Origin: Enchytraeus crypticus
Taxonomy: Eukaryota; Annelida; Clitellata; Enchytraeida; Enchytraeidae
Direction of reading: 5' to 3'
Length of the DNA stretch: 64,000 nt
NCBI GenBank assembly: GCA_905160935.1
Contig: CAJHZI010000190.1
Location: 1,333,501 to 1,397,500, forward strand
The notes below the pieces were generated by a model. It saw only the letters and a list, made by a program, of their open reading frames with translations, ran no database searches and was not told the origin of the DNA. Positions 32,001 through 44,879 of this stretch are shown one piece after another (within the stretch, counting starts at the first letter, position 1; each line of letters starts with the position of its first letter). Made by a program: the position numbers and the translations under genes.

Positions 32001-35000
32001 TCTGTTGTAGATATACAAAGTTATACGAGGGGTCAGACTGCAAGGAGTTCAAGCGAGGGGGTACGTTCTTCTCGGCTGACCCCGCTTGTCGTAAAGCTGT
32101 CGAGGAAGCGGATTTGGCGCTAGAGAGGTCGCCACAGGATAGGCTTGGCCTTGTGGTAGTTACCGACTCATCAGACGACGAAGATGAAGAGTATGCTGGT
32201 AATAAGAAGCTGCTGAAGTTTGTTAAGAGTGACGATGTAGAAGATAGTAACGGTGATAACGAAGGAGAAGATGATGATGCTGAGATGTTATCAGAAAAAA
32301 GTGAAAAGAAGAATGGAACTTCAGTTGGTAAAGTTAAGAAAAGCAAAATTGATCATGAAGAAGAAATGGAAGTTGATGGGGAAGAATCGCCGAAGTCTGA
32401 TGGAAAAGAAAATAGGGTAGGCTTTACGCTATTACGTTATGCAAATGTTTATTGCTTTTTAGAAATTATTTGTGCTAGACTTTCAGTGACTGGTGTAATT
32501 ACTTTAATATACTTATTTTAAATAAGTATACTGACCATATACCGTCACTGACATCGCCTTCGAGTGAGGAAACTGACGTTAACATTAGCTTTATAAGCTT
32601 TTTTAATACATTAAATAATCTGTTGTAGTTGGTTTTGCGCAGTATAGTCATATAAATTTTATTGACAGACACCGCCTGAAGATGGCGTTGACTCGATCAC
32701 TTCGAGGAAGTCAAAACGAGGTCCTGCGGAAAATAAAACTGGCTCCAAGTCGGCCAAGAGACGTAGAATAATAGTTGAGTCAGATGATGAGGAGACGAAG
32801 GATGAGAACCATGAGTCAGGTTGATTATTCAATCGATCAATCAATCAATAAGAATTTAACGTCCGGTTCCTCGCCATAAGGCAATGTAAGGGACGTCAAT
32901 ATTCCTGTAATTTATTTCTATATATTGTTTTAATTGTATATCTTTTTAATGTACTTTAAATGTAGGTAATTTTAAGGAAATTAGTTGTATATTTTTTCCA
33001 TTACATAGTCTTGACCTGTGCTTTGAAGCAATACGTTCTGAAGTATTTTAAGTTTTTAATTTTAGTTGATATTTCTTTATATTACTATGTACCTTAATTC
33101 TGATATATCACTGTGTATTTGCTAGACCATCAACCTGTAGCTTTGCTGTGCATTAAGGAAAGAGACTGTGGACTTTGTGTGGTTAGATAACTCACAGTCT
33201 GATGAAGAAGAATTCAAACCTTCTGGAAGTGAGAGTGAAGAGAGTGGGGAGAGTGAGGGAGAGGCAAGTGAAGAAAGTTCTCAGAGTTCTGATGAGCAGC
33301 TTTCACCTGCCAAGGTTTGTAGCAGAACTGTGAAGCTTTTATAATGATTTTTACTTTATAATAGTAATAGTAATAATGGTGTAGCGGCCATTTCCTCATC
33401 CAGGGATGATGTCAGGGACGTCCCCAACAGCATACATCACTACAGATCAGTTCACCCAAACGAATCTGCAAAAGATATGTGCTAAGGAGAAGTAAGGTCC
33501 TAAATGAAAGCCAGGCCGGTGATCAAAAAAGGGTCAGGGTTGATTGATGTCTATGGTGGGAAAAGGTAAGTTTTAAGCTTGCTAGAGAATGTTGAAAGAG
33601 AAAGACAGAGTTCAGTGTTTTTAACAGAGTTCTTAACTTCAGAGCTTCTCTACTTTAAAATAACCTTAACCAGTTGAGGATGAAGTCAATGTTCTGAGAT
33701 TAGAAGTGTAAATACCTTGTGATGTATTTTACATTTGGAAATTTCTTTTTGGTTTGTAACCTTGTACGTTTGTCATGATGACTGTATTTGTAAATTACTA
33801 CTGCTTGATAGTTTGACTGAGAATATTTGCTGACATTCTGCTAAAGTATGTAATTATTGCATACAATTGACCGACATCTAGTCTAGAATATAGAGTATTT
33901 CTTTTGACATAATGACCAGCATTGCTTTAACTTTTAGGTACCTTGTTCACTTAGGATACAAATGGACAAGGTACCTTGGAGCTAAGCTTAGTTTTTCCTT
34001 TGCTTCATGACGCTAATGTTTTGCCGAACACAGTCATGTTACTCATTCATTTAAAGGACATTGGAGTTGCTATTCAGGTGTATATGGTCTCTGTATATTT
34101 ATTTAGAGATATTTCTTGGTTAGTTAAATATCTAAAAATAAGTAATGAGATGCTATTTTCACATCAATTTAAATAACTCAGCTAGCGGATGATCATTTTT
34201 GGTGTTTTGTTAAATAAAAGAACTAATTTACTTACTAGCAAATGTTTTGTCCTATATTTAACTGAGAGAAGATTATGCTTGCTCACAATGCAGGCGAAAT
34301 CAAAGAAGAATGCGAAGAAAGAAGAAGAAAAGAGTTCACAGGGTGTTGTAAGGAAGTCTGCTTTTGCTGCTCTCAAATCTTCCGCAGTGTCTAAAAAATC
34401 TTCTGCATCATCCCCCAGCAGTGCTACCAAGACTAAACAATCAAAAGCTACTACTGCTGCTAATTCTGTGAGAATTGCTTATAAAACTAATTCGTCTTTG
34501 TTTATTTAATATAATTTTTTCTAATATGTCTTTAATCTAAACTAAAAATATTTTAGTAGATTATCTGTATACACATATTTTAATCTATAGTCCAATGTAT
34601 TTGTATAGAGCTGCAGTAGATTCATATGAATACTAAACTTAATTATTATCTTTTATAGCTTTAATTTTATGGTAGATTAACTTTTCTGTCTGTTTAATCT
34701 ATTTTACTATATTTTATTATTTATTCTACCGGATGATCATTATTTAAAAATACTTAATTACTAATCTGTAAACTGTGTAGAATATGATACTGACATTTGA
34801 CCTGCTAGTTCTGTTTATATTTTTTGCTGCTTTAGTTATTTTAATATCTAAATTATTTCCGGAGATTAATATTTAAAATTTTCACATTGGCATGTGAAAG
34901 ATGTTGTGTTGTTCCTATATTCTTTACGTGGTTTTGCATATTTTAGTCGTTTACGTCGGTAGAACCGGCTGAAACTGGTTCAGCACGAGGAGAAGGCGGG

Positions 35001-38000
35001 GCCATAGATGATAGGAATTTTTCGCATCTAACGGCAGATTTCTTGCAGCCCGATAAGATAAGAGACGCTGATAAGAGAAGACCGAGCGACCCTGACTACA
35101 ATCCCAGGACTCTTCACATTCCTGACAACTTCCTGGCTAAGCAGACTCCGGTGTGTATTCATGACAACATCATTCTTTGATTACTATTAAATTTCTATTG
35201 TTATTTTAATTGTGTAATTGTCTTTTTTCTAATTTAAACGTCTGTCAGTTTTTTAATTATTAAAATATATATTGTAATTCTCATTCTTTAAGTTATTATT
35301 TTGACATTTTTTACTTTAACCTTTAATATTTTTTATTAATTCAGTCTTCTATTTAAAGCCCAAATTTTAATTTATCAATAATGAGCTTTTCTTAAAATTT
35401 CGCAAGTGGTCAAAAGTTTGTAATTTATTTGATACGCCACAGATTATATTCATATACTAGGATTATTATACCGATTATATTGTATATTATTGATTTTATT
35501 ATATTATATTATTGATTAAACTTTATTATATTGTAGGCACATCATCAGTGGTGGCTGATGAAGAAAGACAATTTTGACACAATACTGTTCTTTAAGGTAC
35601 TTACTTCTCCCACCCTTCAACATCTTACAAAGCCTCCTGTTTAATATTCACGTGTGTTTACAGTGTTTTAATGATTGTGTGGTCTCAAATCATGTTACAC
35701 AATCAGTCTAGAGCTGATGTATATAATAATAATAATAATGATATTAATAGTAATAATAATAATAATATTAATAATTTAGTAATAATTACCTCTGACAATT
35801 TCTATAGCTGTGTCATAGCCGGTGTCTGGCCTTCGAGACCGCTTTACAGGTTCCTGTAAATGTATGCTGTAAATATATGCTCAATATTATGTAATGATAA
35901 TATTTTATAATAATGATTTATGGTATGAGATATTTGCCTGTTATGATCAGCAGTATTGCCAATTGCTGAATATTTCGACTAGAAATGTTTCCATTGCTAC
36001 TTTCTAGTACTTATAAATTCTGAAGAGGAATAGTCAATGGTTTAAGAAGTAGAAGCTTATTTACATCTCTACATAACCCAGTTGTTGTATTTAAATATTT
36101 CTCTAATGCTGTTCAGAGCTATTTAATCCGACGTCATAAATTAGGATTAGAATTGCTCTATTCACTACTACTGTGACATTGAGATATCTTTCTCACAATC
36201 AATGGCAATGCTTCAAATACTCAAAATTATATTTTCTGCTTTTTGGTATAATTTTATTAATTATTATTAATTATTAATTTAATTAAATTAATTATTATTA
36301 ATATTATTAATTTTTATAGCCTTTAATATTCCTTTTTTTTCATTTTTCATTTCCCTTCTCCAAACCCTAGTTAAACTGGGATTCAAGGGAAGGTGATAAT
36401 CTAATTATGATGACGATGTTACAGTCTTCTATTTTAATTTTATTTCAAAGGAGACTAGTGATTTTCTAATAGGCTGTAAGTCAGTGATAATAATCTATTT
36501 CAAATGAAGTGTTAAAAACACTGTTGCCGTCAGTATTTAAAAATTATGCATCTAGAGCTTAGACTTGTATTGCTGTACTAAATCTATTCTCAGATGGGGA
36601 AGTTCTATGAACTCTTTCACATGGATGCCGTCATTGCGGTCAATGAGTTGGGTCTTATATTCATGAAGGTTTGTTTTTAATCTCTGCTTGATATCTTCCT
36701 ATGAATGTGGAGGCCTAATTTGTAACCTAAAGTTTAAATAGTAAAATAAATATCTTCTCTGTGCGAGTATACGGCATCAGATATGATGATAAGATGTAAT
36801 AGATATCTCTCTCTCTCTTAGTGCACTGCCTACTGGCGGGTCCATGGTACATAACGCCTCCACTCTTCTCTGTCTTCCGCCTTCCTCTTCATTTCCACAT
36901 ACGAGTGGGTCTTTGAATCACCTAACATACCTAATCTCGGCCTGCCTCTGCCTTTTTTTCCTTCCATTCTACCTTCTATGACCTCTTTTAATCTCCCCTT
37001 AGAATGTGTCCTATCCATCTCTTCTTCCTATTTCTTAATACATTTATCAACTGTCTATCTGTGCCAACTCTCTCCAGAACTTCCTCATTTGTAACCTTTT
37101 GAGTCCAGCTAATCCTCTCCATTCTTCTCCAAATAGTTATTTTTAAGTATAGTTCATTTTTAACTATTTGTATTTAGGTGGAATTGGCACACTTTGGGTT
37201 ATTGTTGTGTATCTTAAGGGAGAATTTGACCACTCTTATTTTTATATTTAGGGGGAATTTGCCCACTGTGGTTTTCCTGAGATAGCGTATGGCAGATATG
37301 CAGACATGCTGATACAGAAGGGTTATAAGGTCGCAAGAATAGAGCAGACTGAGACGCCTGAAATGATGACCGAGAGATGTAAACAGAGTGAGTATTTACT
37401 GCGTGAACGTGTAGGCTTTATAAATTGTACACCTGTCCTAAATCTTCTAATCCATGACTGTATCTTACACTTTACCTTCTTTACTTTTACTTTTATTTAA
37501 TGAAGAAAGTTAAGCTTAACTTTCTTCATTTAAATATTACATTTATTGTAATTAAAATAAAATATAGTTGTTACAATTAAATCATTAAATTTAATCTTAA
37601 ATACTAATGTACAAGATATTTTCTTAGCAATTTGATTTCTCCTTTATATTATAATATATTATATATTTGTATAGTGAAACTACTTTCTAATTCTTTAGAA
37701 TGTCTTAATAGCGTAGGGGTAACGTCATGAAATTTTAAATGAGAGATCCTGAGGTGAATTGCACCCTCGTGGGTTCGAATCCCGGCCGCGCTGATCTGAG
37801 AGTAAAATCTAGGACATTCACTGGACTGGTTACACGGAAAATGGAATAAATTGCCTAACGGTTTAAACATGTGGTATTAAAAAGTGACAGATATCAACAT
37901 AGTTGATCATTTCACTATAATGTGTGTTTACTTTCTCTAAACAGCTTCTACTATTCTCTGAACTCTTAATTTAATCTACTACTTTAATTGTAAAGTTATA

Positions 38001-41000
38001 CAGGGTAATTACTATAGAGGTTCTTTAGGTGTAGTGTGTCTATTTCTTAAATTGCTTTTATTTTTTTTATTGAATTTCCTTTTAGATAATTTTCATTACA
38101 TTGAGATTGACTGACTGATTGAGTTATCGTGAATATTATTAAATACATATTCTACTGAATGAAGAATGATTTTGCAAGTAGTTTTTACCTCATGTATTGT
38201 ATTGATTTATTTGAATAGGCTGCTTTTAATTTTTTTCACTGATCGATTGATCAATTGATCAATTGATTGATCGATCGATTGAGTGATTGATTGATTGACT
38301 GAAAGATTGATTGATTGATTGCCGTTCAGTGGGACTGGGCAGTACAAGTATCTATTGATTGATTGATTGCCATTCAGTGGGACGAGGCAGTACAAAGCTA
38401 GACAAGGTTGTGAGGAGAGAGATCTGCTCTGTACAGACGAGGGGCACGAGGAGGTTCAGCTTCTTTGATGGAGACCTCGGCGACGGAGGAAGTACCTACC
38501 TCCTAGCTCTCTGCGAAAAGGTTTCTCCGTCGTCTTTAACATCATTATCATCATCATCTTCATCAGCATCATCATCGTCTTCATCAGCATCATCATCATC
38601 ATCATCAACTTCATCATCATCAGCATCATCATTATCATCATCGTCATCTTCCCCTGAATCCCAGTTTAACCAGGGTCGTGATACGAATAGACTGTCTCGA
38701 ATCCTCTCTGTCCTACATCATATTATCAGTCAATCCCCTATTTGAGATTTTTCCATTCGTTTAAATTTTTCTCCATCTTTAACGCAGTAGTTTAAGTCGA
38801 TGATGTTCTATTATTATATGATGTATTATTATTACCATTTTTTATTCTCTAATATGATGCCCTATTCTATATTAAAAAATACTAGTAAAACAATTTGAAT
38901 AATATTTATAATTATTATTGTTGCTATTATTGGTGTTAATATTAGTATTTGAGTTAGTAGTCATTAGTAAAACAGTGTGTTTTTATTTAGTAATTATAAT
39001 AAATCAACTAAACAAATACCGCCATACCTTAGCTACTTTAGTTAGTCCTCTGTTGTGATGTTTCTACTATTTATTTATTTATTTATTATTTATTTGGATT
39101 TTTGAGAGACTGTTTTTTATATTGGTCCTCATTTTGTTTCTTCATAAGGATTTGTCCTATAAATCCTTATGTCAAGGTCTCTAGTGTTCATTAAATTATT
39201 TTACTCCTAAAACATTGACCTCGGCCTCGAGAGCTGCTGAATTTAATCTAAAGGTTTTAATCACGAAGTCGTGTTTTGAAAAATGAAATTAAATTTATTA
39301 AATAAAACACAAATTAAATAGTACTTACAGTCAGTGTACAAAGAAACGAAAATATCCGATAGTTCTATCGCGCAAAATATAGTAACTCGAGATACAATCC
39401 GAAATAAAATATTGGATCAAAAATTTAACACATAGGCCTACGACTATATGCACAAATTATATATTAGTAATCCAATGTTTAAATTTAAATAACGACCACA
39501 AAACTGCTTTAGAAATTCTACCGTAAGAACCTTTGTATTCTACGTTAGCACCTTCAACAAAGCTATCTCTGTTCTCTTGCGTTTCCTTTTACCTCACTTA
39601 AGGTCTCCACCACGGTCCTATCTGCTCACAGATAAGCCACTATCGTCTATAACGTCTAGACGAGAAAGACCTGTATCTTTTCTAATATCTTTCCAAACAC
39701 GTGTTCTCTCCTCTCAACCTTTTTCACGTGTCCTTGTAAACAATCCTTCACCTCTCAAATTCTCCTCTGACCAGGCTGACCACCAATCAGGAGCCCTGAA
39801 ACTATTTAAGTCCCGTCCACGACGGAGATCTGAACTGCTGACTCGTTTGATATTATCTTTACATATAATGTATTAGGCTAGAAATTAACATTATACATTA
39901 TCAATTACAAAACATATATACACTAATTAATACAGCAAATATGTGATCCTGACACCTTGTAAGATATATAAAGCTCCTTATGCAAAGGAGCTGTTAAAAC
40001 TACAAGCTTTGGAAAGGGCTACAAGGGCATTAATTTTATGGAAGACCTTTTGTCCTGTGAAGGGCTTCTATAAATGAGGTATCTTCTATATTGTTTTATT
40101 TGTAGATAATTTATGTTTCTTTTATTGTAGCAGCTTTACTGAACCCTCTCTTTCACACTTATAAAGTTTGAGTGTGAGGTCCTAGGCTTAAAATGCTGAT
40201 TGATATGTTGTAGCAGGCGGCTGGTGAGGTGGGTGGAGGCAGTGTGTATGGAGTCTGTTTTGTGGAGACGTCAGTCAGCAAGTTCTACGTATGTGTGTGT
40301 GTGTGTGAGTTTGAGTGGGTGTGAGTTTGAGTGTGTGTGAGTATGTTAGGTTTACTTGTGTATGTGTGCGTGTGTGCGTGCGTGTGTGGCAATAAATGTG
40401 AAAAATGTGTGCGCGCCATAAGTATTTCTTTAAAGTTTTGATTGTTTTGTGTAGTTAACGTGATGAAAACGCCGTCTTTGTCTAATGTCTGGTTAATGAT
40501 ACTTAATCATTTTAAATTTTTAAAATTTATTTATTAGATTATTTTATTTTATATTTAATTATCAGTTTCATTCATGTATTGTAGTCCCATACATTTCGAA
40601 TGCTTAAATGCACAATTGCAGGTGTATATGATTTTTGCATCTATCGTTATTTGAATGTTTCTATGTTTGCTTGTAGGCAGTAGAAACTGCATTATTATGT
40701 TTGTATCTAATGCTTATGAATGTTTTTATAATGAGCTTATGTTTGTGTCTATTATATACTTGCATGTAGCTATATCTGGGTATAGGTTTATGTGTTTGCA
40801 GTTATGCACGTTTGTGTGTTTGTAGCTGTGAATATTTGTCTAGCTGTAGCTGTGCAAGTTTGTGTGCTTATGGCTGTGTATGTTTGTCTATTTGTAGCTA
40901 TGTAAGTTTGTGTGTTTGTAGCTATGTACGTTTGTGTGTTTGTAGCTGTGTATTTTTTTTAATTTATAGCTATGTAAGTTTATGTGTTTGTAGCTGTGTA

Positions 41001-44000
41001 TATTTGTCTATTTGTGGCTATGTAAGTTTGTGTGCTTGTAGCCGTATATGTTTGTATATTAGTGGCTGTGTAAGCTTGTAGCTGTGTATGTTTGTCTATT
41101 TGTAGCTATGTAAGTTTGTCTATTTGTAGTTATGTAAGTTTGTCTATTTGTAGCTATGTACGTTTATGTGTTTGTAGCTGGGACAGTTCACAGATGATCG
41201 ACATTGTTCTAGACTCAGAACTCTAATCTCTCACTACCCTCCCGCCCAGGTATTTCATTTATTACAATTTCTTTCCATGTCATCCCCACCGACCGTTGTC
41301 GGGGACTCATCTGCTGAACTAGTTGTCTGCTGCAACTATCTGGTAAAGCTAAGGTTAACGTCAGTTTCCTCGCTCGAAAGCGATGTCAGTGACGGGCAAG
41401 CCCATCACTGACATCACTAACTAGCCGTCACTAAATAGCGTGCAATTGTGGGAGAGGCAACATGTAACTCTTGTGACAATAATGGCTTGGTTTGTCAACG
41501 CCTTTTTACCTCTTCAAAGCTCTTGTAAGATAATTGACGTCCCTGACATTGCCTTATGGCGAGGAACCGGACGTTGAATGATGATAATTAATTGAATGAT
41601 TGATTAATTAATCGACTGATTGTTTGATGGATTGATTGATGATGTAGGTGTTGTACGAGAGAGGTAAGCTATCTGACTCAATGCGCTCTGTTCTTGATGG
41701 AAACCTGTCCAGTGCTCTCAAGGAAGGGCTCAAGAGCGGTGTTGAGTTTTGGGATGCTGTCAAGACTCTGAAGACTCTTGCTGAAGCCGAATATTTTGTG
41801 CCTGAGGACTGCAATATTGAAGATAGAAAAGTTTTGTGGCCGGAAGCCCTGAAGGAGATGATTCTAGAAGGTTCTGAGTTAAATTAATCATTTATTAAAA
41901 TTGTAAAAGAAAATTTAATGTTTTATTTCTCTCTTGTTTTCTGCTATTTGTTAATTGAACTCCTTGTATCTGCTATAGGGTCTGTTCTATTCTTGTTGGG
42001 TTCTCTGTAATTATTTATTCTGCATAAGACGTCCCTGATGTTGCCTTTGGCTGAGAAACTTATGTCTTTACAGATTTGACATCTTTCTGGGGATTCTCTT
42101 TTGACTCTTTGATTTTCTCTCATTTCTAATTTTTCCAGTTCTTAAGAAGTTTTCTGCTAATATATTAATAATTTTAAACGCTAACGTTGGTCCTGTAGAT
42201 CCTATGCACCTGTGTATCAATTTACGCTATGTTTATCAGTTTTGTATTTCTCAGTTGATAAGCCATAGAGTTTGCAGTCTATAGCAGTAAGACTTTCAGT
42301 GTAATTGCATCATATATTATCTCTAATCACATCATATATTCTCAATTATATTATTAATTATATTCTCAGTTATATTATTAATTATATTATTAATTGTATT
42401 ATTAATGATATTATTAATGATATTATTAATTATATTATTAATTATATTACTAATTCTAGTCTACTCCTAAGTCTTGTCTTCGGTCAGTGAATTTGCTAGT
42501 TCTTTCCGGTGGCGTATAACAGAACTTCCTATGGCTGTATGTTTTGCTTGAGACGTCCCTGACATCATCCTCGGGTGAAGAACCAGACGTTAAATCTACT
42601 GTATTGTATTGCCCAGGTGACAGCCTCATGCAGAAGCCTGCAGTAGACTGCGACCTGGCCCTCAGTTCGCTGGGGGCAGTACTCTGGTACCTGCGCCTCT
42701 GTTTACTCGATGAGGAACTTCTGACGATGAAGAACTTTGAGCGCTACATCCCAGTGGATGAGTTACACTGTAGTAGCAGCGATTCCAAGTCAGTCGATGC
42801 ATCTCAGGGGTCAACAGGTGCATCTCAGGGGTCAACAGGTGCTTCTCAGGGGGTAACAGGAGCATCTCAGGGGTCAGTCAGTGCAGAGGAGGGGTCATTC
42901 AGTGCAACTCCTGCTAAGTCACGTGCCATTGATAGGCCTCACATGGTCAGTTATATTCCCATATTAATAATAATAATAATAAAGGTTTAACACTGTTTCT
43001 TACAAGGACAATGTCAGGGACTTCCCTATATGACATGTCACTACAAATCGAATCACTAAGATCCAAACCAACGTCAGAAAGGGCATGTGCTTGGTGAGCA
43101 CCTAGGCTCCAGAAATTGCTACAAAATTTTCTAAAACGAATGGAAGAGACTTTGATATGGTATGGAATGAAATGGAGTGGAGAAGGTCTATTCTTATCCC
43201 GACCCTATTTAAACTGGAATTTTAAAGGGAAGAAGGAGAAGTTATCTTATATGTCTCTGTTGTTATTTATTTTATATTTCAGTTGATTGATTGCATAGGT
43301 TCTGGACAGCATAACGATGTCTAACCTAGAGTTGCTGTGTAACAGCTCAAACGGGGGTCTAAATGGAACGCTGCTTGAGAAGCTACAGCATTGCAGCACT
43401 CCATTCGGTAAGTAGGCAATTTCACTGAAAATAGATCTCCCGTAACGAACTTATTACCTCCTGGGTCGTACATATAAACAACTGCCAAGGTTATAAAAGT
43501 TTGGTTGGAGCTAAGACTTAATTGTAAATGGATTGTATAAGAGGTATGCCACAGATTTAGAGACTTGTTGTATAGAAGTAAAACAAAATGCAGGTGTTTT
43601 AGTAACATTTAGATGTATCTTATTGTCGATACTTTTCTATGTTATCCTATCACATTTATATCATAATTTTCTATAGAAATAAATTTCATTTCGTTGACAG
43701 CAAAATTTGAAACCTTTGAGGAATAATGACATACCTTCCCCGTGTTGTGTCTGGGATGTTTGAAGAGTAGACCAACCGTGTAAATATGTACGTGTAGTAG
43801 AAGGCGACATAAAAACTAGATCCAAACCAACATCAGAAAGGGCATTCAGTTGGTGAGCGTGTAGGCTCCCGAAATTGCTACAAAATTACGAGTGTATGTG
43901 CGTGTGTTTGTGCGTGGGTGTATTTTCGTGTGTGTGTGTGTATGTAGGTAAGAGACTGTTGAAGCAGTGGCTCTGTGCTCCGCTATGTAATGTGGGCGGG

Positions 44001-44832
44001 ATTAACTCTCGTCTAGACGCTGTGGACGATTTGATTGGCTGCAGCTCTGACCTACTTTCTGGAGTCACTGAACTGCTGCGCAAACTTCCTGATCTTGAGA
44101 GGCTACTCAGCAAGTATGTCAATAAATTAATTAATGACTGAATGAATAAATAATAATAATAATAATAACAATTAGAGTGCTACAGTCATCAATGACAACA
44201 TCGAGCACTACTGAGACAAAATCAAGCGAGCAAAAAGAAGGTCCAAAAACGGTGCAAATTCCAAAATCCAGAAAATCAGTCCTAAGTGAATGACTGAATG
44301 AATTCATGACTGAGTAAACTAATGCCTGAACGAATGAATGACTAAAAGAATGAATGACTGAATGAATGAATGACCAAATGAATTAATGATTGAGTGAACT
44401 AATGGCTGAAAAAAAAAGTCTGAGTAATTAATTTTTGAATGAATTAAAGACTGAATGAATTGGTGTTGCAGGATTCACACTTTGGGTCTGTCTCGCAGAA
44501 GTCTAAGTCATCCGGACAGCAGAGCCATTCTGTTTGAAGACTCAGTCTATAGGTATGTGTGACTTTATTCATGCTCAAGTCATTCATTCGTTCATTCATT
44601 CAATCATGCAGTGACTCATCTATATGCTCCGATTCAATCTCTCATCTATCCATTCGTTCTTCCATTGACTTCTACAATTCTCTTAATTTTTCAGTCTGCC
44701 ACAGATTGCAGTACTACTTTCAAACTTTCAATACTAGATATATTTGTATTGGTGAACTGACAAGCAACGTATTTATTTTAGTTCCTGTTACAATTTCGTA
44801 ACGTTTATCGTAATATTACGATATTATTATAA

Positions 44833-44879
<47 letters not shown>

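Larger units (their letters stand above)
29020..34467 (+). other. MSH6: MSH6 exons 1-6: PIP box, PWWP, disordered region
   Basis: Exons: 29020-29308, 30538-30715, 32011-32416, 32669-32819, 33187-33314, 34294-34467. Exon 1 ends VPDD and joins [11 protein letters not shown] of the PWWP exon through a split Ala codon. Exon 3 completes the PWWP region ([20 protein letters not shown]) and then turns acidic. Exon 4 holds [13 protein letters not shown], comparable to the human KKRRVISDSES region. For exon 5, the acceptor ggttag at 33186 keeps the frame, while the nearby ctcacag at 33197 would run into TGA, so the former is chosen. Confidence 0.9.

Noticed and set aside
33187-33200. ctcacag as MSH6 exon 5 acceptor
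   Set aside because: It would put TGA in frame directly; the ggttag 11 bp upstream keeps the frame.
38521-38745. Poly-Ser extension of MSH6 exon 11
   Set aside because: A donor lies at 38521, and exon 12 continues the family sequence in phase; the Ser run is a (GAT)n tail of a reversed SINE-F.
40812-41081. Cys-rich open frame
   Set aside because: It is a reading of the ttgtagctgtg array before MSH6 exon 13.
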